Shown here: positions 8,387 through 17,200 of the stretch, in pieces
Position numbering within the stretch: position 1 is the first letter of the stretch
Layout: every line of letters starts with the position of its first letter
DNA from: Chitinophagales bacterium
GTDB lineage: Bacteria > Bacteroidota > Bacteroidia > Chitinophagales > Saprospiraceae
Reading direction: 5' to 3'
Assembly: GCA_013297745.1 (NCBI GenBank)
Contig: JAAFIM010000042.1
Coordinates: forward strand, 1 to 33,368
DNA length: 33,368 nt
The notes under the pieces: generated by a model
Seen by the model: only the letters and a program-made list of their open reading frames with translations
Database searches by the model: none
What the model was told of the DNA's origin: nothing
Made by a program: the position numbers and the translations under genes

Positions 8387-9334
8387 ATGAAAGTACTTAT
8401 ACACAAAGACTTAATTTTGGGCTTTATCAAACAAAACTTAAAGGATAAAGAACAACAACTACAAATTAACCAAATTTTTAATAACAAAAACTTAGTCTTT
8501 TTATTTTCTAAAAATTTCTTTTCATTCATAGAAAAAGAAATTGAGGAAAAATACAGAGAAGAGTTTATTTATCTAGTTAATAAACTAAGAGATGGTAAGT
8601 TTGATGAGTTTACCCCAAAAATTAACACATCTAAAACATCAATAGATTTTGAAGATGAGTTTGATGGAAAAGTTAATACATCAGGAAAATCAAAGACCTT
8701 CGAAGAAGAGTTTATAGAAATTTTCAATACTGCGACTAATAATGTTGTTCTTGCTTTATCTCTCAACACTCCAAGCCCAGCAATCAAGCAAGCTATACCC
8801 CAAATAGCTATTTTCACCCAACAAAAAAAGCCCAATTACCATTGGTTAGTTGTCAATTTAGCTATTTGTTCGCCTTTTACTTTGAGTGTAGATGAGGCAG
8901 ATTTTAAAAATGATACACAAACAGATAAATTTTTTGACGATTTATTTTCTATTCCAAAAAAAATTGAAAGCGCGACTATTTTTGATGATTTTCAAGTTTT
9001 TAAGGATAAGAAATATTTCATGTTAAAAAATAGCAATGTTTCTTACTGTACAAGATTAAAAGGTAAACCTGAAAATATAGAAACTTTAAACACACAACTT
9101 AAACTCTTAAAAATAGAATTTTCAGAATCAAGCCTTTGGAGAAAAGATGAAGGTTCACATACGCGAAGAATAGTTTTTGAAGGTTTTGTTGTTAATCCTG
9201 ACATTGCAATAAACCAAGCAAAAGTATCAACAAATAAAATATGGTCTATACACATTAGATTTGGCGAAGAACTAGCAAAAACTATGCTTGCAATTCGCGA
9301 TAAAGAATATCAAGAGTACAAACCTAATTTATAA
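8387..9334 (+). CDS. Unrecognised protein coupled to the DUF3696 ATPase
   Basis: 315-residue soluble protein of no family I recognise, starting one base after the ATPase stop, so almost certainly its functional partner. It has a Lys/Phe-rich helical N-terminal part (residues 1-75), then an acidic 17-residue unit repeated twice (about residues 78-111). A hydrophobic core segment follows around residue 122 (VVLALSLNTPSPAIKQAIPQ). The C-terminal domain (about 190-315) has motif GSHTRRIVFEGF near residue 257. The H-x-R-x-I arrangement there faintly recalls MIT-C/phospholipase-D-like folds, but this is too weak to name. There is no signal peptide or membrane segment. Composition is very AT-rich. 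It is convergent with the WG-repeat gene, 11 bases away. Confidence 0.8.
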   Translation: MKVLIHKDLILGFIKQNLKDKEQQLQINQIFNNKNLVFLFSKNFFSFIEKEIEEKYREEFIYLVNKLRDGKFDEFTPKINTSKTSIDFEDEFDGKVNTSGKSKTFEEEFIEIFNTATNNVVLALSLNTPSPAIKQAIPQIAIFTQQKKPNYHWLVVNLAICSPFTLSVDEADFKNDTQTDKFFDDLFSIPKKIESATIFDDFQVFKDKKYFMLKNSNVSYCTRLKGKPENIETLNTQLKLLKIEFSESSLWRKDEGSHTRRIVFEGFVVNPDIAINQAKVSTNKIWSIHIRFGEELAKTMLAIRDKEYQEYKPNL

Positions 9335-9345
9335 AAAAAATCAAA

Positions 9346-10392
9346 CTATTTTTTGTTTTTAAGGCGAATAAAGCCCCATTTTTCTGTTTTTTTATCCTGT
9401 ACTGAAGCCAATCCTTCGCTAAATTCAGCCACAAAACTAGCTTCCAACTCCACAACCCATTTACCCGTTTTGTCTATAAAACCCCATTTCAAATCTGGGC
9501 TATCTTCTGATGTGCTTATATCTTGTGCGACTTTGGCCAGGCCATTTTCAAAATCATCGCTAAAAATTTCAAATTGGGGTTCAATAACCCATTTGCCTTT
9601 ATTGTTTATAAACCCATATTTGCCCTCTTTGCTCGCCAAAGCCAAGCCCTCCGAAAAACTGTAAGCATAATCAAACTCAAAAGGAATAACCATTTCGTTA
9701 GCTTGGTTCACATATCCATACTTGTCGTCTGTGTTGGTAATAGGAAGCATATTTTCAGAAAAATTGCTAAAGAATTCAGTATCGGACTCAAAAATCCATT
9801 TGCCGTTTTTGTCTATAATCCCATATTTGCCCTCTTTTACCACAAAACCTGTATTGTCATCTAATACATTCGCCATATCAAACTGTGGTTTAAGCAACCA
9901 CTCACCTTTTTTGTCTATAAATCCGTATTTGCCGTCTTTTTCCAATTGGACTGCTGCCCAATTGCCGCTAAAATGAGAAGCTCCATACACTGGCAAGTTT
10001 ATAGCTTGTTGCCCTTTTTTGTCTATAATCAGCAATTCATCTTTTTCTGAAATTGCGACTGCCAAACCCTCGTCAAAATAAAATGCAAATTGGAATATAG
10101 GCTGGATAATCCACTTACCTTTTTTGTCTATACATCCCCATTTATCGTTTTGTTGGGCAGAAGCCAACCCCTCTCTAAACATTGTGGCACTTTGAAACTG
10201 TGGGCGAATCACCCATTTGCCTTTTTTGTCTATAAATCCACACTTGCCATTTTGTTCGGCTAATGCCAAACCTTCTGAAAAATCACCCAAGTTGTCAAAT
10301 TGAGGACGAATTGCCCATTCCCAAGTTTGGTTTTGAGCGAAAATTAAGGCTACGTTCAAGAGTAGCAATAAAGAAAATAATGTTTTTTTCAC
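9346..10392 (-). CDS. Secreted WG-repeat protein
   Basis: 348-residue exported protein. Residues 1-19 are a signal peptide (MKKTLFSLLLLLNVALIFA). The rest is built of about eight WG repeats (WG_beta_rep type) of roughly 40-45 residues with the core KYGFIDKKGKWVI-P-F, then D-A--F-EGLA. Such beta-propeller-like repeats are common in Bacteroidota surface or periplasmic proteins and their ligands are mostly unknown. One repeat is divergent (DELLIIDKKGQQAINL), and the array ends with a partial repeat (EKWGFIRLKNKK). There is no T9SS sorting domain. The PorP terminator lies just upstream, so it has its own transcript, though no good TAnnTTTG box was found. Confidence 0.85.
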   Translation of the reverse strand: MKKTLFSLLLLLNVALIFAQNQTWEWAIRPQFDNLGDFSEGLALAEQNGKCGFIDKKGKWVIRPQFQSATMFREGLASAQQNDKWGCIDKKGKWIIQPIFQFAFYFDEGLAVAISEKDELLIIDKKGQQAINLPVYGASHFSGNWAAVQLEKDGKYGFIDKKGEWLLKPQFDMANVLDDNTGFVVKEGKYGIIDKNGKWIFESDTEFFSNFSENMLPITNTDDKYGYVNQANEMVIPFEFDYAYSFSEGLALASKEGKYGFINNKGKWVIEPQFEIFSDDFENGLAKVAQDISTSEDSPDLKWGFIDKTGKWVVELEASFVAEFSEGLASVQDKKTEKWGFIRLKNKK

Positions 10393-10443
10393 GATGTAAT
10401 TGTTTAAATTGTTATTAAAAAAATAGAGAGAAATTTATACACC

Positions 10444-10480
10444 AAAAATCCCCTTCGCCAACCGACGGAGGGGATTTTTT
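10444..10480 (-). terminator. Rho-independent terminator after the PorP-like gene
   Basis: Same hairpin as at 6856-6894 (stem CCCCTTCG/CGGAGGGG) with one loop change, CCAACCGA for CCAACTGA. It has T runs on both sides and is therefore bidirectional in form, but here it serves the minus-strand gene ending at 10503. Confidence 0.85.
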
Positions 10481-10502
10481 ATGCAATCAGATTATTAGCT
10501 GG

Positions 10503-11510
10503 TTAAAAATAGCGCACGTGTATAACTTTACTTTCGTCCAAACGTATCATATCATAACCCAACATAATCTCATAGCTGCCTTGATTGGCTGTGCTGAAAC
10601 CGCTTATGGTATAATCAAAAGCCGCACCAATACGCAAGCCATTATTTAAGCGCAAAGAAGCCCAAAAATCTACAGAGTCGTAAGAACTTGTATTCAATTC
10701 AAAGGCAGAGCGGAACGCTACCCCCAACCATAGCCGTTTTTTGAACAAAAAAGCTGCGTCAATATCAAAAGTATTGGGTGCGCCTCTTCTCTCGTCAGCT
10801 ATATTTCTTTCCACAAACAAACCTATATTTTTAAGCATAATAGTAGGTCTAAATGTAATATCTTGAGTCAATTTGAAGGCTACACCTCCAGTCAGATAAT
10901 AATGGCGAAATTGTTGAGCAATGGGAGTATTGTTCAAATCTGCTGGAGTGCGTTTGCGCAAAGCGTTGGTAACCAACATAGGCGAAGATAAACCCACAAA
11001 CCAAGTTTTGGCTTGCACATAAAGCCCTGTGCCAAAATTAGGCAACCACAAATTGGGTTGTTGGTTTTGGAAAGCTGGGTCAACAGGATTATCCAAATCT
11101 AAGCCCGTGTAATCCGCGCGAAAATTCGTAACCCCACCTTGCAAACCCAAAGAAATATAGCCACCTTTTTGTTGAGGGTCGCCAAATTTTATTCTGTAAG
11201 CGAAAGAAGGGAAAAAACTAAAAGTGTTTTGCGTAGGCACTCTATCATAAGTCATATTCAAACCCAAACCGATATTTTTAGCTTGTATAGGCGAATGTAA
11301 AGTGAAATTTTGGGTCATCGGCGCGTCTGGTCCCATAGAAACCCATTGATGGCGATGCAATAATACCGCATCCAAAGCGTCTGCACTACCCGCATAAGCA
11401 GGATTATAAGACAATTGGTTGAACATGTACTTGGTGTACATAGACGCTTGCTGGGCATAAATAGCAGCTGTAGCTAAACAAAAAAAAGTGAGTAGGGATA
11501 ACTTTTTCAT
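10503..11510 (-). CDS. PorP/SprF family type IX secretion membrane protein
   Basis: Outer-membrane beta-barrel-like protein of the PorP/SprF family, associated with the T9SS and with delivery of particular T9SS substrates. The 335-residue precursor has a signal peptide (MKKLSLLTFFCLATAAIYA) followed by the family hallmark QASMYTKYMFNQLSYNPAYAG. Alternating beta-strand pattern continues to the C-terminal aromatic residue (HVRYF), as expected for a barrel. The ATG at 11510 is chosen; a longer frame starting at 11555 would begin inside the TATCTTTG promoter element. The partners may be the T9SS cargo proteins encoded at 14244-17975 and 22903-24672, but no SprB-like giant adhesin is adjacent. Confidence 0.9.
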   Translation of the reverse strand: MKKLSLLTFFCLATAAIYAQQASMYTKYMFNQLSYNPAYAGSADALDAVLLHRHQWVSMGPDAPMTQNFTLHSPIQAKNIGLGLNMTYDRVPTQNTFSFFPSFAYRIKFGDPQQKGGYISLGLQGGVTNFRADYTGLDLDNPVDPAFQNQQPNLWLPNFGTGLYVQAKTWFVGLSSPMLVTNALRKRTPADLNNTPIAQQFRHYYLTGGVAFKLTQDITFRPTIMLKNIGLFVERNIADERRGAPNTFDIDAAFLFKKRLWLGVAFRSAFELNTSSYDSVDFWASLRLNNGLRIGAAFDYTISGFSTANQGSYEIMLGYDMIRLDESKVIHVRYF

Positions 11511-11552
11511 ATAGAAAGTGATTGATTGATAAATTTTATGACTTTTCGGGCG

Positions 11553-11560
11553 CAAAGATA
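11553..11560 (-). promoter_or_regulatory. Promoter -7 element of the PorP-like gene
   Basis: TATCTTTG followed by CGCCC matches TAnnTTTG, 42 bases upstream of the ATG at 11510. Confidence 0.6.
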
Positions 11561-11642
11561 ATTATTTTTTGTGTAAAAATTATTTTTCAGGTTATTTTTT
11601 TGATAAAAATCCCAAAGGCAAATAAAAATAAAGAAAAAATAC

Positions 11643-11650
11643 TATTTTTG
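11643..11650 (+). promoter_or_regulatory. Promoter -7 element of the WbqC-like gene
   Basis: TATTTTTG followed by C matches TAnnTTTG, 28 bases upstream of the ATG at 11679. Confidence 0.5.
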
Positions 11651-11678
11651 CAAAAATTTTTGACCTATTATAAATACT

Positions 11679-12305
11679 ATGTCCTTAGATTTGTCCTCTT
11701 CTGTACTTCCTTTGTACTATCTGCCTAATATAGAATATCTAAGCGCAATAGCTTGTGCCACAACTATTTGTATAGAACAATTTGAAAATTATCAAAAACG
11801 CTCTTTTCGAAACCGTTGTTTTATCAACACAGCCCAAGGCACGCTACAATTGAGTATACCCTTGCAAAGTGGCAAAAACGAACAGCAAGCTATACGCGAA
11901 GTCAAAATTGACAACCAACAAGCTTGGCAAAGACAACATTGGCGTAGTTTAGTAACGGCTTACAACGCTGCCCCTTTTTGGGAATACTATGCGGATAGTT
12001 TAATTCTTTTTTATCAAAAAAAGTACGATTTTTTGTGGGACTGGAATATAGAACTATTAACTTGGTTGTTGGATAAAATAAAAATTAAAACAGAAATTTG
12101 TTTTACTAACGCCTACAAAATTGAAAGTGCTGCCACAAGTTCGCATTTACAAAACTATCAAAAAGCCCAATATGAAAACTTTACCCCCAAAGTTTACCCA
12201 CAATTATTTGGCGATTTTCATAATTTTTTGCCCAACTTAACCAGCTTAGACGCTTTGTTTTGTATGGGTAATTTGACGGGTGCATATTTGAAAAGTTGCC
12301 GATAG
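11679..12305 (+). CDS. WbqC-like family protein
   Basis: 208-residue member of the WbqC-like family. Hallmarks are the opening LPLYYLPNIEYLSAI, then FENYQKRSFRNRCFI, a beta-strand segment LQLSIPLQSGKN, and the conserved WQRQHWRSLVTAYNAAPFWEYY near residues 85-106. The C-terminal YPQLFGDFHNFLPNLTSLDALFCMG is also typical. Relatives occur in O-antigen/surface-polysaccharide loci and often beside leader peptidase in Bacteroidota, but the biochemical activity is not firmly known. No signal peptide, so cytoplasmic. The downstream lipoprotein gene begins 30 bases later and probably shares the transcript. Confidence 0.88.
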   Translation: MSLDLSSSVLPLYYLPNIEYLSAIACATTICIEQFENYQKRSFRNRCFINTAQGTLQLSIPLQSGKNEQQAIREVKIDNQQAWQRQHWRSLVTAYNAAPFWEYYADSLILFYQKKYDFLWDWNIELLTWLLDKIKIKTEICFTNAYKIESAATSSHLQNYQKAQYENFTPKVYPQLFGDFHNFLPNLTSLDALFCMGNLTGAYLKSCR

Positions 12306-12335
12306 TGAAATTTTTTTTACTTTTTTATTAAAAAA

Positions 12336-12800
12336 ATGATACGAATTTTTATCCTATTTTTACTAACGCTGTTATCTTGTAACCAAACTCCCACACCTTG
12401 TCCCGCTTGTCCTACTTGCCCTATCGACAGCACAAAACATATTATCAAACTGATAAAAGAGGTCGAAATTGAAATTCCTATCCCCGTAGAAATTGATACT
12501 TTTATCCAAAAAGTAAAATCTGATGAGCAAGTAAAACAGCAAATTTTAGCCTTTGGGGAAAAATTAACCCAAAACCCTAAATATAAAATCCTTTTGGAGC
12601 AAATAGAACAAGGCGAACTAACACTCAGAGTAGAAGGCTACACCATCCGCAGCAAACGGCCTGACATCAACGAGCTAATCTCTGAGGCTTGCGGAAATTA
12701 TGGAGCCAATATCTTAAAACAGTGTTGTAACCTAAAAGCAGTTGCTGTGCCTATGGGGTCGTATGGCAACAAAGCAAAAATTAGAATTTGCTTTTATTAG
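12336..12800 (+). CDS. Hypothetical lipoprotein
   Basis: 154-residue predicted lipoprotein: hydrophobic leader MIRIFILFLLTLLS then lipobox LLSC at residues 12-15. The mature N-terminus is striking, CNQTPTPCPACPTCPID, with Cys-Pro steps that could be disulfide-linked or bind metal. After this comes a charged helical region (IKLIKEVEIEIPIPVEID and on) and a C-terminal segment with four more cysteines (EACGNYGANILKQCCNLKAV and final ICFY). No family is recognised. It follows the WbqC-like gene by 30 bases on the same strand and is closed by a strong terminator, so the two form one unit. Confidence 0.72.
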   Translation: MIRIFILFLLTLLSCNQTPTPCPACPTCPIDSTKHIIKLIKEVEIEIPIPVEIDTFIQKVKSDEQVKQQILAFGEKLTQNPKYKILLEQIEQGELTLRVEGYTIRSKRPDINELISEACGNYGANILKQCCNLKAVAVPMGSYGNKAKIRICFY

Positions 12801-12842
12801 AATTTTCTTTATCTTAAGTTGCTCCCATTTCCGTTAAAAAAT

Positions 12843-12885
12843 AGCCTTGTGAGCCAATAACTTACGAGGCTTTCAAATTTTTTTC
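12843..12885 (+). terminator. Rho-independent terminator
   Basis: An 11-bp stem (arms 12843-12853 and 12861-12871, with G-U pairs) and loop CCAATAA are followed by TTCAAATTTTTTT. It ends the WbqC-lipoprotein unit. Confidence 0.8.
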
Positions 12886-12915
12886 ACTTTTTTTGCATTT
12901 TTTTGCTAAAAAATT

Positions 12916-12944
12916 TTTGTTTTTAAAAAAACGCCGTAACTTTG
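12916..12944 (+). promoter_or_regulatory. Promoter of rplS (-33 and -7)
   Basis: TTTG at 12916-12919, a 17-base spacer and TAACTTTG at 12937-12944 followed by CGCC. The transcript would carry a leader of roughly 90 bases before the rplS ATG. The leader includes an 8-bp stem GCAAAAAA/TTTTTTGC, which might allow autoregulation as known for some L19 leaders (inference). Confidence 0.7.
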
Positions 12945-13041
12945 CGCCACTTTGTGCAAAAAAACAAGCTGTTGCATTTTTTGCCAAACCACTTATTCAC
13001 AATTTATTCCAAATAAAAATATAAATTCAGCCAAAAAAATC

Positions 13042-13464
13042 ATGGACTTCATTCGTTTTGTTGGGCAGCAATGCGCCCGCGACATCAGCAAATTTGACTT
13101 TTTCCGCCCGGGCGACAACGTAGCTGTAACCTACGAAATCGTGGAAGGCGATAAAAAACGCGAGCAAACATTTCGCGGCGATATTATCAAAATTAAAGGC
13201 GAAGGCATCAGCCGCAGCTTCACTATCCGCAAAATTTCTGATGGTATTGGTGTAGAGCGTATTTTCCCTTTCAATTGCCCAGCCCTTACTAATATAGTAA
13301 ATCTTAAAAAAGGTCGTGTACGTCGTGCCAAATTGTACTATGTACGTGGTCAAGTGGGTAAAGCAGCAAGAATTAGAGAGAAAAAATTCGTTCAATCTAT
13401 CGCTGAAAACCTCAAAGGCAAAAAACGCAAATGGACTTTTGATAATTCAGTTCTTTACGTTTAA
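13042..13464 (+). CDS. rplS: 50S ribosomal protein L19
   Basis: Large-subunit protein at the 30S-50S interface. The 140-residue protein contains the L19 signature: RPGDNVAVTYEIVEGDKKR, then GEGISRSFTIRKISDGIGVE, IFPFNCPALTNI and KGRVRRAKLYYVRGQVGKAA. The C-terminal tail is about 20 residues longer than E. coli L19 and basic (KGKKRKW), as common in Bacteroidota. The open frame extends 30 codons upstream, but that extension lies in the leader just behind the TAACTTTG promoter and is not conserved in character. The ATG opening MDFIRFVGQQ is therefore the start. Confidence 0.96.
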   Translation: MDFIRFVGQQCARDISKFDFFRPGDNVAVTYEIVEGDKKREQTFRGDIIKIKGEGISRSFTIRKISDGIGVERIFPFNCPALTNIVNLKKGRVRRAKLYYVRGQVGKAARIREKKFVQSIAENLKGKKRKWTFDNSVLYV

Positions 13465-13473
13465 GATATATCA

Positions 13474-13506
13474 AACGCTATCGGTGAAAACTGGTAGCGT
13501 TTTTTA
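13474..13506 (+). terminator. Rho-independent terminator after rplS
   Basis: Stem AACGCTATC/GGTAGCGTT (9 bp with one G-U) with loop GGTGAAAACT and a T6 run. Confidence 0.85.
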
Positions 13507-13545
13507 TTATAATCCATTTTTTAACCAATAGGTAAAATTTTATTG

Positions 13546-14175
13546 ATGTCAAAATTTATCCGAATCATCAGCTATCAACCCAAAGGTAGTTTGTGGTACA
13601 CAGATATTACAGGTCTGGACAAAAACGCGATACAGTTGGAATTTGAGGGAAAAATTATAAACGATATTGGCAAGCCATTTATCCATTTTAGGGCAAAAAC
13701 CGCCAAAATGACCGATTATGTGGGCGGAATTGGGCGATTTACCATCATTTCCAACCGATTTAAGGAGATATTAACCACTTTGCCCGATAGTCAATATATG
13801 CAGTTTATCCCCTGCCAATCCAATTATTCAAAAGCAAGTGAGCAATTTTGGATATTAAATTTATTGGAATTAGTGGATTGTTTTGATTGGGAAAACAGCG
13901 AATATATCAAAAGAAGCAAACACATCAACCCCAGCGAGTTTTGGCCTGACGAGGTTACGCGGGTAGAAATGCGCGCGGATAAAATTGGAGATAGAAACAT
14001 TTTTAGAGTGTTGGATTCGCCCACTAATATATTCATTAGCAAGCATTTAGAAAATATCATTTTAGAAAAAAAGCTAAAACTTACTTTAGTAAGAACCCCC
14101 AACCTCACCCAAATCGTAGATGCCGACCCAAACGACCCCAGATTGGCCAGATGGGGACACGAAAACATAGATTAA
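13546..14175 (+). CDS. Imm11/DUF1629-like orphan immunity protein
   Basis: 209-residue cytoplasmic protein resembling the Imm11 (DUF1629) family of immunity proteins that neutralise polymorphic toxins. Supporting features are the central FTIISNRFKEILTTLPDSQYMQFIPC, then FWILNLLELVDCFDWENSEY. The C-terminal RNIFRVLDSPTNIFISKHLENII is followed by KLKLTLVRTP, the usual order of motifs in that family. No toxin gene lies beside it, so it is an orphan here. The ATG at 13546 is preferred to a TTG one codon earlier. It sits between rplS and a convergent giant surface-protein gene and ends at a bidirectional terminator. Family assignment is from pattern recognition only. Confidence 0.65.
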   Translation: MSKFIRIISYQPKGSLWYTDITGLDKNAIQLEFEGKIINDIGKPFIHFRAKTAKMTDYVGGIGRFTIISNRFKEILTTLPDSQYMQFIPCQSNYSKASEQFWILNLLELVDCFDWENSEYIKRSKHINPSEFWPDEVTRVEMRADKIGDRNIFRVLDSPTNIFISKHLENIILEKKLKLTLVRTPNLTQIVDADPNDPRLARWGHENID

Positions 14176-14183
14176 ACCCAATA

Positions 14184-14219
14184 AAAAAACCTACCCAGCA
14201 GATGCCGAGTAGGTTTTTT
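14184..14219. terminator. Bidirectional terminator between convergent genes
   Basis: Stem AAAAAACCTAC/GTAGGTTTTTT (11 bp) with a 14-base loop. It has T runs on both strands and separates the Imm11-like gene from the T9SS surface-protein gene. Confidence 0.85.
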
Positions 14220-14243
14220 ATCTTTTATAAAATACTGATTGTA

Positions 14244-17200
14244 TTAAGGTTGCATCAACACAACGGGTAAAGTTTGGATTTTGCTACCGCTGCTTACGCG
14301 CAAATAATAAGTACCTGCGGGCAAGTTTTGGGTGCTAACCGCGTAAGGTTGCGCGCTCAACCAAACATTTTGTTGGCTCAATACGCTACGTCCCAATACA
14401 TCGATTAAATCTAAATTCACCGCTTCGCTGGCTTGATTAGCAACTACAAAAAACTGACCCGCATTGGGATTAGGGTATAAATTAAGCCCCATTTCGTTAG
14501 CAGTTTCGTTGATAGACACAGGGAAACAATTCAATATATTAACTGTAAATTCTGCTGTATCGCGGCAAGTTGTAGGTCCATTGCTAATATGGCGGATGGT
14601 ATAAACACCAGCATTATTGAGTGCAGTATCCAAAGAAAAAGCACCAGTGTTAGGATTAATGTTCAAGCCTCCACCCAATACAGTAAATGTACCCTGAGAG
14701 CCTTGAAGGGTAGCTATTTGCAAATTAGGGGTCGATGTTTGGCAATAAGTAACTGAATCATAAGAAAAATCAGCCGTATCAGCAGGAATAATCGTAACTG
14801 TAACTACAGAAAAATTGACACAAGCGCCATTTGTAGCATAAATTACCGTTTGAGGTGTATTGACTGTTGCATTGTTCAAATCTATAACCCCTGTACCAAT
14901 ATCAACAGGCAAACCCGTGTTGGAAGAGAACGTTCCCCCCATCATACCCGTAATCATTGGCATTGGGTGAGTTGCATTTTGGCAATAAACTGCTGAACTA
15001 TAAGCAAAAGTCGCATTATCCATAGGCGTAATCGTCAATACGTCCGTAGATTGAGAAGCGCAAGCGTTGGGCAAAGTGTAAGAAACGGTATAAGAACCAG
15101 CTGCAGACATCATCACGTTAATTTCACCAGTCAAGCTATCTACCGCCAAACCAGCCGCACTGCCATATAAACCACCCATTAAACCCATAAGTGTTGGGTT
15201 GATATTGGCTACATTATTACAAACCGTGGTTGGGAAATAATCAAAACTTGCATCTTCAGTGGTATCAATTTGTACCATTACAGAATCCATATTAGGACAA
15301 ATGCCGTTGGTGGTATAATATACACGGTGCATTCCAGCAGCAGAAGCGCTAGCATCTATTGTACCAGAAGTTGTATTTAAACTTAAATTGTTGGAAGCGG
15401 TCGAGAAAGTACCTCCAGCAAGCCCCAAAACGTTGGCTGCCGCTGCTGTATTGGTTTCGCACAAATGTTCATTAGTAGCTAAGTTGTAGTGGAAATCTGC
15501 ATTATCTGCTGCTGTAGCAGTAATTTGGAAGCTATCAACAAAAGCACAGCCAGGTTGGCCTACTGTGTAAATAATCTGATAAGCTTGACCACCCATAGCT
15601 GAAGAAAGATTTAACTCTCCATTTACAGGGTCTAAGGTCAAACTGTTGGGATTGGCAGAAAATATCCCACCTGTAGAACCATTATTAACCGCTATAGGAT
15701 TAACTCCGTTCGTACAATAACTGGTGTTTGTATAAGAAATATCAGCTGTAGGAGTCACTGAAGTTTGGCTAATAGAAATGGTAAAACTACCAGAAACACC
15801 AGCCGTCCATCCTTCTACCACCACATAAACGGTGTCATGAGCGCGAATATCAAAATTGCTAATTATCGATTGTGCGCCACAACCATCGTCATTAAAAGTC
15901 AGTTGATTAACCCCTGTAGCATCGTAAAGTCTTAAATAAGAATCGTATGTTGTACCTGTACACAAAGAAGCCGTGATTTGAGTGGCGCAAGGGTCTAATA
16001 TAACTCTATACCAAACATCAGGAGAAGTATTACCCGTAGTGCTTGTGTAACAACGTGCTGTGCTGTTGCTATTGGTATAATTAATCGTATTGACATTAAA
16101 CGCTGTTTGTAATGAGTCCCCTACTGTGCTTGGCGCGCAATCTGTGATAAAATTGAAAGGTCCTGACCAAGCTGAAGTATCGCCCGCACTGCAAAACTCA
16201 CGAACATAGAAAGTGTAGCTTGTGTTTGGATTAAGCCCCGTAATCGTATAAGGATTGGTCGTAACCAAAGTACCTGTGCCGCTTGGTGTTGTACCTACAG
16301 CGCCATGATATACAAACCAGCTATTGCCTGGTGCAGGAGAATTCCATGCTACCACAGTAGAATCTGGACGCAAAGAAGGAAAGGTTATGCTATTGGGTTG
16401 AGGACAAGTGGGCGTTTCGATAAGATTGAAATCGTCAAAAACTATATAAAAAGGCACTGCATTAGCCCATACATTGACGCCAAAATGATAAGTGCCTGTA
16501 GTAGTGGGCGTAAATGATACAAAATGCTGTTGATAAGTTGTGTTGGTCACATTGACTACTGTAGTACCAATTCTTGTCATAGCAGCTACAGTTTGGGCAT
16601 TGCCTACACCTACGCGCAAAGAGTCAAATCCTGTAGCCCCATCAGCTTTATACCAAAAAGAAAAGTCATATTGACGTCCTGCTGTGAGCGTGAATGCTGG
16701 TGTCCAAGCCCAGTCACCTGTACCTGCTGCTGTACTCCAAGCTGTATAAAGGTATTTTGTACCCGTACGCGCGCTTCTGTTGTTAGATTGTGCTCCGTTG
16801 CCCGTAGCAAAGTCAGTTACATTTCTAAACCAACAATTTGGCATAGGACCGCCTACAGTGGCTACCGCTACACTTTCAAAACCTTCAGTCCAAGGTGGGG
16901 TTAAGTTTACGCAAGGGGTAGTAAAATTGACTGCTAATGACCAATTGCTGGTATCGCCCACAGCACATATTGTTCTAATAAAAACACTGTAGCTGGTGGC
17001 TGCAGTCAAACTTGTATTGCTAGTGCTAGTGCCTGTAATAGGGGTAGGCGTTCCTGTCGTAGCTGCATTACCTTGTGGCACAATAACCATCTGTCCATTG
17101 GTCAAATTAGTTGTCCAAGTAAAATTGGCTGAAGTCGGACTTGGTGTAGTTGCTGCCAAACCCACGGGAGGCGGACAAGTGCTAGGAGTCCATCTGTAAG

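Noticed and set aside
9334-9346. Terminator between the convergent cassette and WG-repeat genes
   Set aside because: Only A/T runs are present; no stem could be found in the 11-base gap or its flanks.
12952-13041. N-terminal extension of ribosomal protein L19
   Set aside because: It lies directly behind the promoter in the leader, reads as Cys/Lys/Asn-rich low-complexity, and the conserved protein begins at MDFIRFVG.
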